From: Gilvimarinus sp. DA14 | GTDB lineage: Bacteria > Pseudomonadota > Gammaproteobacteria > Pseudomonadales > Cellvibrionaceae | Assembly: GCF_024204685.1 (NCBI RefSeq) | Contig: NZ_CP100350.1 | Coordinates: 2,396,501-2,460,500 of the forward strand | Direction: 5' to 3' | Length of the DNA: 64,000 nt | In this document: positions 15,992-21,915 of the stretch, in pieces | Layout: each line of letters opens with the position of its first letter | Numbering within the stretch: the first letter of the stretch is position 1 | Position numbers and translations under genes: made by a program | The notes under the pieces: generated by a model | What the model was told of the DNA's origin: nothing | Databases searched by the model: none | Seen by the model: only the letters and a program-made list of their open reading frames with translations

Positions 15992-16066
15992 ATACAACGC
16001 CTCAATAATCGGCGCGGCTTTTTCGCGTCCGGCCCCGAAGGAGCTTAGTTAATTGACTTGTTGTGG
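15992..16066 (-). mobile_element. attC-like recombination site 2 (between cassettes 2 and 3)
   Basis: Read on the minus strand: R'' box ACAAC, spacer AAG, L'' box TCAAT, extrahelical T, then AA; the other side is TTATTGA (L'), spacer GGC, R' box GTTGTAT. R''/R' and L''/L' pair perfectly, and an inner GC-rich hairpin (GGACGCG/CGCGCC) completes the site. Length about 71 bases between R boxes. It begins about seven bases after the SIR2 stop codon. Box sequences depart from the strict RYYYAAC/GTTRRRY consensus, but the fold is the same as attC-1. Confidence 0.72.
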
Positions 16067-16071
16067 TGAAT

Positions 16072-16890
16072 TTAAGGCTCCAGCCTCTTGCCGTAGGCTT
16101 CTTGTAATAACTCCACAAGGAATTTTTGTAATGACTCTTTTGGATTATCAGTTTCAGCAACTATCGGCACCACCCCTCTAGCGCGAAGTATTTCTTCCTG
16201 GACCACATTTGGACGAGCTAAAAAGATATACGACTTTGGTCTTGTTTTATCGCAACCTTCTTTCTCCCACTGCTTCTGTAACCTAAAAAGAAGATAGCGG
16301 ATATTGATATCAGACAAGCTGTATCCTAAAAACAAGACAGTCTTACCTAGAACATCGCTCCTTAGCTTTATATCTAGCGGAGATTCAAAGTTCATTCTTT
16401 CGAAGTAACTAGATTCCGTGAGAACAATAGACTCATCGTCGTCAAAATCTCCATGAAATTTTATTATTTGAGTCTGATCCTCTTTCGCCGATGCTATATC
16501 AGAAACATTAGCAATTTTGCTATAAGGTACTTTCCAATAATCAAAGGACCTTTCGATCCATCTGTCATAGTTTGTTGTATAGATCGCTGATAATTCAAGA
16601 TCTACAATTGCCTTGTGAATAAGGGATTCAGAAATATTTACATCACCAGAGTGCCAAGTAGTATCCATCCAGCTTCTCAATGGGCCAAGCTTTCCTTTGA
16701 CTTGATAGTAGTACTCAGCGAGCGTCAGGTAGTCACCCGACATACGGAAAAGCTCTGAATCAAATTCTAACTCTTCTGCCAACTTGCCAATCAGAGAATT
16801 AAAAGACGGCAGTCCAAGATTCATTGATAATCCTGCGCCGGCAAAAAGCACTGCTTTCTTATTTCGAATTGCCTCAGCTAACTCATGCAT
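16072..16890 (-). CDS. SIR2-like NADase effector (KomC-like)
   Basis: 272 residues. Complete SIR2-type motifs in order: AVLFAGAGLSMNLGLPSF (GAGxS, residues 18-22), IYTTNYD (104-109), IIKFHGD with the likely catalytic His146, and FLGYSLSDINIRYLL (188-201). This set is typical of the SIR2_2 domains that hydrolyse NAD in anti-phage systems, rather than of protein deacetylases. There is no membrane segment and no large sensor domain of its own, so it presumably depends on a partner. Its ATG directly follows the stop of the HAM1-like gene with no spacer, implying coupled translation and a complex. A HAM1 plus SIR2 pair forms the sensor/effector module of Kongming immunity; the match here is by architecture only. 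Confidence 0.85.
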   Translation of the reverse strand: MHELAEAIRNKKAVLFAGAGLSMNLGLPSFNSLIGKLAEELEFDSELFRMSGDYLTLAEYYYQVKGKLGPLRSWMDTTWHSGDVNISESLIHKAIVDLELSAIYTTNYDRWIERSFDYWKVPYSKIANVSDIASAKEDQTQIIKFHGDFDDDESIVLTESSYFERMNFESPLDIKLRSDVLGKTVLFLGYSLSDINIRYLLFRLQKQWEKEGCDKTRPKSYIFLARPNVVQEEILRARGVVPIVAETDNPKESLQKFLVELLQEAYGKRLEP

Positions 16891-17451
16891 TTATACGTGG
16901 CCCCTAATTTTCAGAAACGAGGCGAATTGATCCAGCGCTTTTTTTCTCATGGATATTTCATTCTTTCTCTCTCCAAGCTCGGCGAAAGTCTTTGATTCAC
17001 CCTCTGGAACGAAGACGCAATCCCATTGAAAGTCTCGGTTGCCAATGGGTTCAGTTGGGACATAGCCTTTCACACAGCCCTCAAACAAGTGGAATCTCTT
17101 TCCATCAACAAACCCTATTACGGTCTTTGCCACCAAAGTATTCTCACCACCTTTACCGAAGAGTTGCGTAAATTTATCTGCTTGTAATGTGTCCCAAAAT
17201 ATTTGAGTAAGACCGCCTGGGAGCCCGTTCATGTAATCAATATATAAACCAGTGTGTTCTACAAATAGTGGACGCCCAATTTTCTCAAAAGCCTTAAGCG
17301 CTTTATCTTTTACTAGCCGCGATGTGTCCTCAGTTTGCAGCTCTTCGACTTTTGCTTTAACCGGAACAACAGAAACCCCAGCACCTTTAAGAATAAGTGA
17401 GGCTTCTTTGATCTTGAATTTATTTCCAGACAGAAATCTTATTTCTAGCAA
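16891..17451 (-). CDS. HAM1/RdgB-ITPase-like protein with altered catalytic site (KomB-like)
   Basis: 186 residues from a TTG at 17451, preceded by AAGGA eight bases upstream. The GTG at 17496 gives a longer frame but lies inside the attC site, so it is rejected. Family motifs: FLSGNKFKIKEASLI (TGNxxKxxE, residues 6-16), LFVEHTGLYIDYMNGLPGG (62-80), FQWDCVFVPEG (141-151) and ERKNEISMRKKAL (161-173). Active ITPases have Asp where this protein has His66 (EDT/DDSG becomes EHTG), and base-recognising SHR has become SMR. I infer binding without hydrolysis of a noncanonical purine nucleotide, that is, a sensor. It abuts the SIR2 gene. Confidence 0.85.
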   Translation of the reverse strand: MLEIRFLSGNKFKIKEASLILKGAGVSVVPVKAKVEELQTEDTSRLVKDKALKAFEKIGRPLFVEHTGLYIDYMNGLPGGLTQIFWDTLQADKFTQLFGKGGENTLVAKTVIGFVDGKRFHLFEGCVKGYVPTEPIGNRDFQWDCVFVPEGESKTFAELGERKNEISMRKKALDQFASFLKIRGHV

Positions 17452-17478
17452 CTCTATTTTCCTTGTACGATGTAAGGA

Positions 17479-17550
17479 CTCTAACGCCCACAACACCGGG
17501 CAAATTGGAGCGCAGCGGAGATTTGATCCGAGTGATTGCGCTTGTTAGCT
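17479..17550 (-). mobile_element. attC-like recombination site 1 (between cassettes 1 and 2)
   Basis: Read on the minus strand: R'' AGCTAAC, spacer AAG, L'' CGCAA, extrahelical T, CAC; opposite arm GTG, L' TTGTG, spacer GGC, R' GTTAGAG. Further helices CGG/CCG and CAAAT/ATTTG close toward the terminal CTCCGCTGCGCTCC loop, giving about 21 bp in all. This is the architecture of integron attC sites, including the AAC/GTT cores and a single unpaired base beside the L box. The stop codon of the GIY-YIG-like gene lies inside R''. Confidence 0.82.
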
Positions 17551-18555
17551 TTTTCGATAAGAGCTAGGCTCAATACAATCACTCACTTTAACCATGTTTC
17601 CAGCACCTAAGGTTACATAAAAAAATCCAGCTCTACTTTTCTCATCCACTATATCAACATTACAGATATGATAATGACTGCGCGCTCTGGAGTCTGAATA
17701 GAGGCGAAATCTTAGTTCTTCCGTATTTATTTCCACCACAAGACCAGAGAAGTCAAGTTCGTAGCACTTCCTCAAAACTTTTACTTTTGGAGAAGGGAAT
17801 TTAATTTTGAACTTATCATTGTAGAGCGGTTGAAAATATCTAATTAGCGCGGCTTCAACGAGATCTATTTGTTGCTTTTCCGTTAGAGGGTTTTCTTGAA
17901 TACTACGAAATCGATTATTTTCTACTTTATTGTCATTCTTTACGCCTGATCTACCATCCATGGTTATAAGTAGTTGGCATGGCTCAAACTTTACCATCAA
18001 TACTGATATTTCACCGTCAGGATATTTGTGATGGCTATCGGCAAGTATTTTTTGCAATGTTGAGTGGCTTTTAAGCCTTTCATGAGCGGACCTTGAACCA
18101 TTTCCAAATGCCTGCCCAACGTAAAGGACTTCTAATTGCTTCAGCGGGCTATCCCAATCCTGATTTATTGATATTAAATTTGCGGGTAAGCGCCTTACTT
18201 CTCTCCCATCTTTATCATATGTAATGATTTCCCTGTAAGGGTAATCACTTACAGCAAGACTAACTGCACCATCTAATAATGGGAACTTACCTTTATAGCC
18301 AAAGTTTTCTTCCTTCCCATCAATTTTGTAGGCAACATCAACTTCTAAAATTTCGCCATCATACTTCATTGTATCTTTGAGGAAGTACGTGGATGGCCTC
18401 CTGCAAATTAAATAGATATGACAGGATTTCGAAACGTTTTCTGTCTCCTCATCCATTGTTGCATCAGATTGGATCTGATCTGATGGCATCATAATCCACT
18501 TTGAGCTACAAATATGTACGCTATATTCTGAAAGATACTTCCTAGTTTTCTTCAT
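17545..18555 (-). CDS. GIY-YIG-like nuclease-fold protein (cassette 1)
   Basis: 336 residues, soluble. The central part reads as a GIY-YIG domain: LEVLYVGQAFGNGSRSAHER (residues 141-160), then LKSHSTLQKIL with an Arg160/His164 pair, and DLVEAALIRYFQPLYNDKFK (231-250), which carries the metal-binding Glu234 and the closing Asn246. The first half of the motif (GIY) is weak, replaced by the preceding strand EVLY. About 140 N-terminal residues and 85 C-terminal residues are beta-rich and unfamiliar to me. GIY-YIG domains are mostly Mg-dependent DNA endonucleases. As cassette 1 it precedes the HAM1-SIR2 cassette in the same direction and would be co-transcribed. Whether it acts with them is unknown. 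Confidence 0.65.
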   Translation of the reverse strand: MKKTRKYLSEYSVHICSSKWIMMPSDQIQSDATMDEETENVSKSCHIYLICRRPSTYFLKDTMKYDGEILEVDVAYKIDGKEENFGYKGKFPLLDGAVSLAVSDYPYREIITYDKDGREVRRLPANLISINQDWDSPLKQLEVLYVGQAFGNGSRSAHERLKSHSTLQKILADSHHKYPDGEISVLMVKFEPCQLLITMDGRSGVKNDNKVENNRFRSIQENPLTEKQQIDLVEAALIRYFQPLYNDKFKIKFPSPKVKVLRKCYELDFSGLVVEINTEELRFRLYSDSRARSHYHICNVDIVDEKSRAGFFYVTLGAGNMVKVSDCIEPSSYRKS

Positions 18556-18985
18556 CTACTTCTCAATCTGAAAGCTAACAGCTAATTCATAAGCATGATC
18601 AGATATAGACATTATGTGTATATCTGATCATGTATTCCTATATGTAGACATGTCTACATATGAACATGCAAGAAACTGCAGGGGCCTGTTACCCTCTATT
18701 CGTTATTTCTAGCAGGCCGCTCAAGCGGCTTTCCTGAACAACAAGCAAAAGGGGAATATAAATGAAGGGCATGCGTCAATTTCTAGATACTGCCCTGTCC
18801 TATTCCCAGCCTCCTGGCTACGCCACTGTTTTATAGTTGTGCTGCGTGACAATAAATAAACGTATATTTTGATGAGGAAAATAGTGCCATGGGCTAACCC
18901 CTTTTGCAACGGGTTGCTGTCTGATGTCTGACGTTAGACACTTCAGCAAGGACTTTGCCTTTTGACGATCCGAAGTACGTGGCCT
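18556..18985. other. Gene-free leader of the cassette array
   Basis: 430 bases without a supported gene. It holds the candidate cassette boundary GTTAGCT (minus strand, 18573-18579), two palindromes described separately (18594-18661), a small GC hairpin GCCGC-TCAA-GCGGC at 18716-18729, and a direct repeat GTCTGATGTCTGACG near 18919-18935 that resembles sequence at 62804-62831. The 62-codon minus-strand frame at 18721-18909 has no convincing ribosome-binding site or recognisable product. Confidence 0.45.
18594..18661. promoter_or_regulatory. Two adjacent palindromes upstream of the defence-like cassettes
   Basis: First: 14-base perfect arms, CATGATCAGATATA (18594-18607) and TATATCTGATCATG (18619-18632), around an 11-base centre. 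Second, eight bases on: TATGTAGACATGTCTACATA at 18641-18660, a perfect palindrome that extends one more pair to 18640-18661. They sit 40-105 bases upstream of the first cassette gene, where a promoter and operators would lie. The bound regulator is not known. Confidence 0.6.
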
Positions 18986-19229
18986 TACTACGAAGTACCG
19001 CTTTTTGCCCCCTTTACATCTAGGCCGAATGGAAATCGGTTTTAGCGGGTAAGCGAACAGGAAGTTTGCGCAAGTATCGTTAGGCCATGGACGGCCTATC
19101 GATACAGCCCGCTAAAATCGATTGGAATGAGGGTACCCGCAGGGCCAGATGTTGGAGCGCGGCTTTTGGGTACTTTTGGCCAAGACCAAAAGTACCTCGC
19201 AACGCCCGGCGACACGGGCATACAAACCA
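18986..19229 (+). repeat. Structured repeat family, copy A
   Basis: About 244 bases. Predicted helices: P1 TTTTAGCGGG (19040-19049) with CCCGCTAAAA (19108-19117), enclosing P2 GCGAAC/GTTTGC (19053-19069, loop AGGAA) and P3 GTATCG-T-TAGGCC with GGCCTA-T-CGATAC (19074-19105, loop ATGGAC). Then comes GGGTACCCGCAGGGCCAGAT, P4 GGTACTTTTGG/CCAAAAGTACC (19169-19196) and P5 GCCCG/CGGGC (19204-19219). The same plan is present in copies B and C with compensatory changes. It lies just downstream of the toxin gene of the ParDE pair. Confidence 0.75.
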
Positions 19230-19264
19230 GCCCGCCCGGGCAATCCAATTAAAAATTATGAGAG

Positions 19265-19555
19265 TTACCCATTCCCCGGCCACTGCTGCGAACAATGCAA
19301 AGTTCTAAGCACCTCCACCCCACTACCCCCTTCACGATAAATAACCACAAAGGGCAAACCGTCAATGACGAGTTCTCGGGTATTTCTAACTCGGCCCTGC
19401 CGACCCGCACGAGGGTGCTGGGACAGGATCAGCTCGGCGGTGTTAATAATGGACAGCACGACATCTATTGCAATACTCGGGTCGCTGTCTTCGGCGATAT
19501 ACTGCTCTATTATTTCTAAATCCTGCGCCGCCAGATCAGTCCACTTTAGCGGCAC
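19265..19555 (-). CDS. RelE/ParE-family toxin
   Basis: 96 residues from a GTG at 19555, preceded by GGGAGG six to seven bases upstream. It reads as a ParE-type toxin: LKWTDLAAQDLEIIEQYIAE at the N-terminus, SIINTAELILSQHPRAGRQG in the middle, then RELVIDGLPFVVIYREGG and VEVLRTLHCSQQW at the end, the usual beta strands and terminal His-containing motif. ParE toxins inhibit gyrase; RelE relatives cut mRNA on the ribosome, and sequence alone favours the ParE side. The start overlaps the antitoxin gene by 20 bases. It is followed by repeat copy A in the opposite direction. Confidence 0.9.
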   Translation of the reverse strand: MPLKWTDLAAQDLEIIEQYIAEDSDPSIAIDVVLSIINTAELILSQHPRAGRQGRVRNTRELVIDGLPFVVIYREGGSGVEVLRTLHCSQQWPGNG

Positions 19556-19784
19556 GCTTTGCCTCCCAGCGGGCTTTTAAATCCGCATGGTCGATCAGGC
19601 GGTTGGCATCGGCGGCGGCTACGCCTTGCTCCACCTCGCGGATAAACCATTCCTCGCGGGCGATATACTGTTTAATCGCCTCGGCCATTAACCAGGCACG
19701 CGGCCTGTCCATAGCGTCTGCCATCTGCCCGATTCGGGCGAGGGTTTCATCGTCCAGCCTTACCGACGTTGCTTTAAGAGACAT
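19536..19784 (-). CDS. Ribbon-helix-helix (CopG/ParD-like) antitoxin
   Basis: 82 residues. The N-terminal ribbon-helix-helix is clear: TSVRLDDETLARIGQMADAM, then DRPRAWLMAEAIKQYIAREE. The C-terminal 35 residues are the charged, probably disordered toxin-binding tail. It would neutralise the toxin and repress the operon as a DNA-binding dimer. GGAG precedes the ATG, and three phased AGGTTCT repeats overlap this leader. The stop overlaps the toxin start by 20 bases, ensuring antitoxin is made first. Confidence 0.9.
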   Translation of the reverse strand: MSLKATSVRLDDETLARIGQMADAMDRPRAWLMAEAIKQYIAREEWFIREVEQGVAAADANRLIDHADLKARWEAKRAAKVD

Positions 19785-19785
19785 G

Positions 19786-19812
19786 AGGTTCTCCGAGGTT
19801 CTAAAAGGTTCT
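19786..19812. promoter_or_regulatory. Iterated operator of the toxin-antitoxin operon
   Basis: Three copies of AGGTTCT at 19786-19792, 19796-19802 and 19806-19812 with exact 10-base periodicity, hence on one face of the helix. They overlap the ribosome-binding site of the antitoxin gene. Phased short direct repeats are what cooperative ribbon-helix-helix dimers bind, so autoregulation is likely. Confidence 0.65.
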
Positions 19813-19866
19813 TAGTATATCTGAGGGGGTTGGAGCTGTATATTATTTGTACTTTGGCTGATGAGT

Positions 19867-20057
19867 TTTGTATGCCCGTGTCGCCGGGCGTTGCGAGTTA
19901 CTTTTTTCGGCAAAAAGTAACCAAAAACCTCGCCCAACATCTGGCCCCTTCGGGGTCCCCTCCCTCCGGCCAATTTTAGCGGTCGGTCTAAACCGCACGT
20001 CCATGTGCGCTTAGACCTTTCGCGCTCGTCCAGAGCGCTCAACCCCTAAAATCGGCC
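19867..20057 (-). repeat. Structured repeat family, copy C (inverted)
   Basis: Read on the minus strand it follows the plan of copy A. P1 is GGCCGATTTTAG (20057-20046) with CTAAAATTGGCC (19979-19968). P2 is GCGCTC-TGGAC-GAGCGC (20038-20022). P3 is GGTCTAA-GCGCAC, loop ATGGAC, closing GTGCG and TTTAGACC. A GGGGACCCC stretch follows, then P4 GTTACTTTTT/AAAAAGTAAC and P5 GCCCG/CGGGC. Stem sequences differ almost entirely from copies A and B while loops and pairing are kept. It lies upstream of the antitoxin gene, inverted relative to copy A. Confidence 0.72.
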
Positions 20058-20177
20058 TCCGCTCGGCTCAGCTGTAAACGGGCGAAAACCCCAATTGGCT
20101 CCACGCTTATACCCCTGAAAAAAGCCAAATAAATTAATTTCAACCGACATAAAGGCAAGGGCTTGATTCTAAATTCA

Positions 20178-20418
20178 ACTACGAAGTGCCGCTTTCGGCC
20201 CCCGTAGAGCCCGCCGAACGGAAGTCTGTTTTTGGGGGTACGCGCACAGGACGTGCGCACAAGCATCGTCAGGCCAGGGACGGCCTGTCGATGCGGCCCG
20301 CAAAAACAGGCTGGAGTGAGGGTACCCGTAGGGCGGGATCTCCGGGGAAGGGTTTTTGGTTACTTTTTACACCTAAAAAGTAACTCGCAACGCCCGGCGA
20401 CACGGGCCTACAAACCTT
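20178..20418 (+). repeat. Structured repeat family, copy B
   Basis: About 241 bases, aligned with copy A from ACTACGAAGT to the CGGGC end. P2 is GCGCAC-AGGAC-GTGCGC, P3 GCATCG-T-CAGGCC with GGCCTG-T-CGATGC (loop AGGGAC), P4 GTTACTTTTTA/TAAAAAGTAAC, P5 GCCCG/CGGGC; P1 pairs TGTTTTTG with CAAAAACA. The pairs GTATCG/CGATAC of copy A versus GCATCG/CGATGC here are compensatory. Its 3' end meets the stop codon of the tonB-like gene, so it may help end that operon. Confidence 0.75.
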
Positions 20419-21394
20419 ACAGTTGCGGCAAAAAATTCAAAGTATAATTCCGTGTAGTAACAACCACATCACTACGCGCCGGGAAGGTAATCAACTTAAC
20501 CCGCGCCAAAACCTTCGCCTCCAAATCCGGATCGTTCAGGCCAGAGCTGACGATGCTGACATCCGCCAAGGTACCGTCGGGATTAATCACCAGTTTTAAC
20601 ACCACCTTGCCCTGCAGCGCGGGGTTGCTGCGCAGGGCGCGGCGGTAGTAGCGATCCAGCGCGCTGGCGTGTTGGCTCATGATTTGGCGAATTTCTTCGT
20701 CGGTGCGCTCGGATGCAGCGCGGCTTTTGGCGGGCGCGGCTGAGGCCACGGCATCTTCACCGCCCAGCGGGCTTTCTACCTGCGTGGTTTCGCGGCCCGA
20801 CAGGGCGACACCACCGGTGTCGGTGGAAAGCGCTGCAGTGTTGATACCGCCGCTGTCGGCTTCAGCATTACTAGTAATTAAATCGCGCTGGGCGCGTTCG
20901 GCTTCGGCCTGGCCACGGGTTATGTTTTCGCTGGCAACGGCTTTGGTATCGATGGCCTCGCGCATATCCGCCAGGGCGTCTTGAAACTGCAGTACGCCGG
21001 TGGTTTTGGCTTTTTCCCGCGCTTTATCCACTTCGGTGATGGGCTCTGGCTCGGGTTGTTCTTCCGGTTCGGGTTCCGGCTCCGGTTCGGGCACCTCTTC
21101 CGGCTCCGGCGGCTCTTCGGGCTCGGGTTCTTCTTCCGGTTCTGGCTCGGGCTCTGGTTCAGGCGGCGGTGGGGGCGGCTCGATTTCCTGTTTTTCTAAC
21201 AGTACCCGCGCCAGTTGCGGCGGCAGCTCTTCTTTTTCGGCGCGTTCAATTTCCGGCAGTTGAATAAGCGGCACCACCACCCCGGCGATGGCAAATACGG
21301 CCACGGCGCCGATCAGGATTTTGCCAAAGCGCGAGTCGTCGGCCGCGCTGCGGGCAAAGGGCGATTGCCATTCTGGTGTCTGCCTGCGAGCCAT
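20417..21394 (-). CDS. TonB/AgmX-type energy transducer
   Basis: 325 residues. A basic N-terminus is followed by one membrane helix (about 25-45, ILIGAVAVFAIAGVVVPLI), then a long Pro/Glu/Pro repeat (about 70-120) that would span the periplasm. A helical linker leads to a C-terminal TonB/AgmX-like domain (about 235-325) with YYRRALRSNPALQGKVVLKL, INPDGTLADVSIVSSGLND and a final strand. Such proteins carry proton-motive energy from ExbB/ExbD to outer-membrane partners. Last gene of a nine-gene operon; its start touches the stop of the upstream exbD-like gene. Confidence 0.88.
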   Translation of the reverse strand: MARRQTPEWQSPFARSAADDSRFGKILIGAVAVFAIAGVVVPLIQLPEIERAEKEELPPQLARVLLEKQEIEPPPPPPEPEPEPEPEEEPEPEEPPEPEEVPEPEPEPEPEEQPEPEPITEVDKAREKAKTTGVLQFQDALADMREAIDTKAVASENITRGQAEAERAQRDLITSNAEADSGGINTAALSTDTGGVALSGRETTQVESPLGGEDAVASAAPAKSRAASERTDEEIRQIMSQHASALDRYYRRALRSNPALQGKVVLKLVINPDGTLADVSIVSSGLNDPDLEAKVLARVKLITFPARSDVVVTTRNYTLNFLPQL

Positions 21395-21915
21395 TACTGC
21401 ACGGCCCCCTCAAGCGCTTCGCCGCGTTTGTCGGCGGTTTTGTTAACCGCTAAAGCGATATCGCGGTAGCCCGCCTGGGCGCAGGTATTCATAACCTGTT
21501 TGAGCAGGGTATAGGGAATGGCTTTGTCGCCCATAATTGTGATGGGCAGGCCCTTGGCCTGTTGCTCGGGGGTGATGTTGCGGCGCGAGGCGCGGTATTC
21601 CAGCTCGGCTAGCAGGGGCTCGATTTCCGGGTCTTCGCCAATGCTGGCAATGTCGGTTACCGGGCGGCCGCCCACCAGAATGTTCTCGTCGTTTACCATG
21701 ACCACCAAGGTGGTTTCGGGCACTGTGTCGGCGATAGAGGCTGGCAGCTTGATGGATTTGTCGTTGGTCAGTACCTCAACGTCAGACGAGTTGACCAACA
21801 AAAAGAACACCAGGATGGTGAAAATATCCATCAGCGATACCAGGTTCAGCTTGGGTACCTTCTGGTTGCGGCGATGGTGCTTGGCCATGCGCTTGGCGCG
21901 CAGTGATTGTTTCAT
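21394..21915 (-). CDS. ExbD/TolR-family protein (second copy)
   Basis: 173 residues. A basic N-terminus (KRMAKHHRRNQKVPKLNLVS) leads to the ExbD/TolR membrane helix LMDIFTILVFFLLVNSSD (about 27-44), which carries the proton-path Asp in LMDIFT. A periplasmic domain with GDKAIPYTLLKQVMNTCAQA near the end follows. It partners ExbB as a proton-driven stator. It overlaps the preceding exbD-like gene by four bases and the tonB-like gene by one. Two ExbD-like subunits in one operon suggest a heteromeric stator. Confidence 0.9.
   Translation of the reverse strand: MKQSLRAKRMAKHHRRNQKVPKLNLVSLMDIFTILVFFLLVNSSDVEVLTNDKSIKLPASIADTVPETTLVVMVNDENILVGGRPVTDIASIGEDPEIEPLLAELEYRASRRNITPEQQAKGLPITIMGDKAIPYTLLKQVMNTCAQAGYRDIALAVNKTADKRGEALEGAVQ

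Larger units (their letters stand above)
15515..18578 (-). mobile_element. Integrase-less integron cassette array (CALIN-like), three cassettes
   Basis: Three minus-strand cassettes are divided by two attC-like sites (17479-17550 and 15992-16066). Cassette 1: GIY-YIG-like gene. Cassette 2: HAM1-like plus SIR2 genes. Cassette 3: membrane protein. In each dissected junction the upstream gene stops in or just before the attC and the next gene starts 20-35 bases after the R' box. The right boundary may be the GTTAGCT at 18573-18579, exactly complementary to the R'' box of attC-1. No attC is seen after cassette 3, where the REP-like palindrome lies. Base composition is clearly more AT-rich than the flanks. 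No intI gene is in the window. Confidence 0.75.

Noticed and set aside
17452-17496. Longer HAM1-like reading from the GTG at 17496
   Set aside because: These 45 bases include the R' side of the attC site and lack a ribosome-binding site, whereas the TTG at 17451 has AAGGA at the right distance and matches the family start.
18721-18909. 62-codon minus-strand frame in the array leader
   Set aside because: No ribosome-binding site, unlikely composition, and no attC beside it.
20186-20447. Short plus-strand frames within repeat copy B and similar frames at 19087-19340
   Set aside because: They fall in the structured repeats and encode the same spurious Arg-rich peptides in each copy; structure, not coding, explains the sequence.
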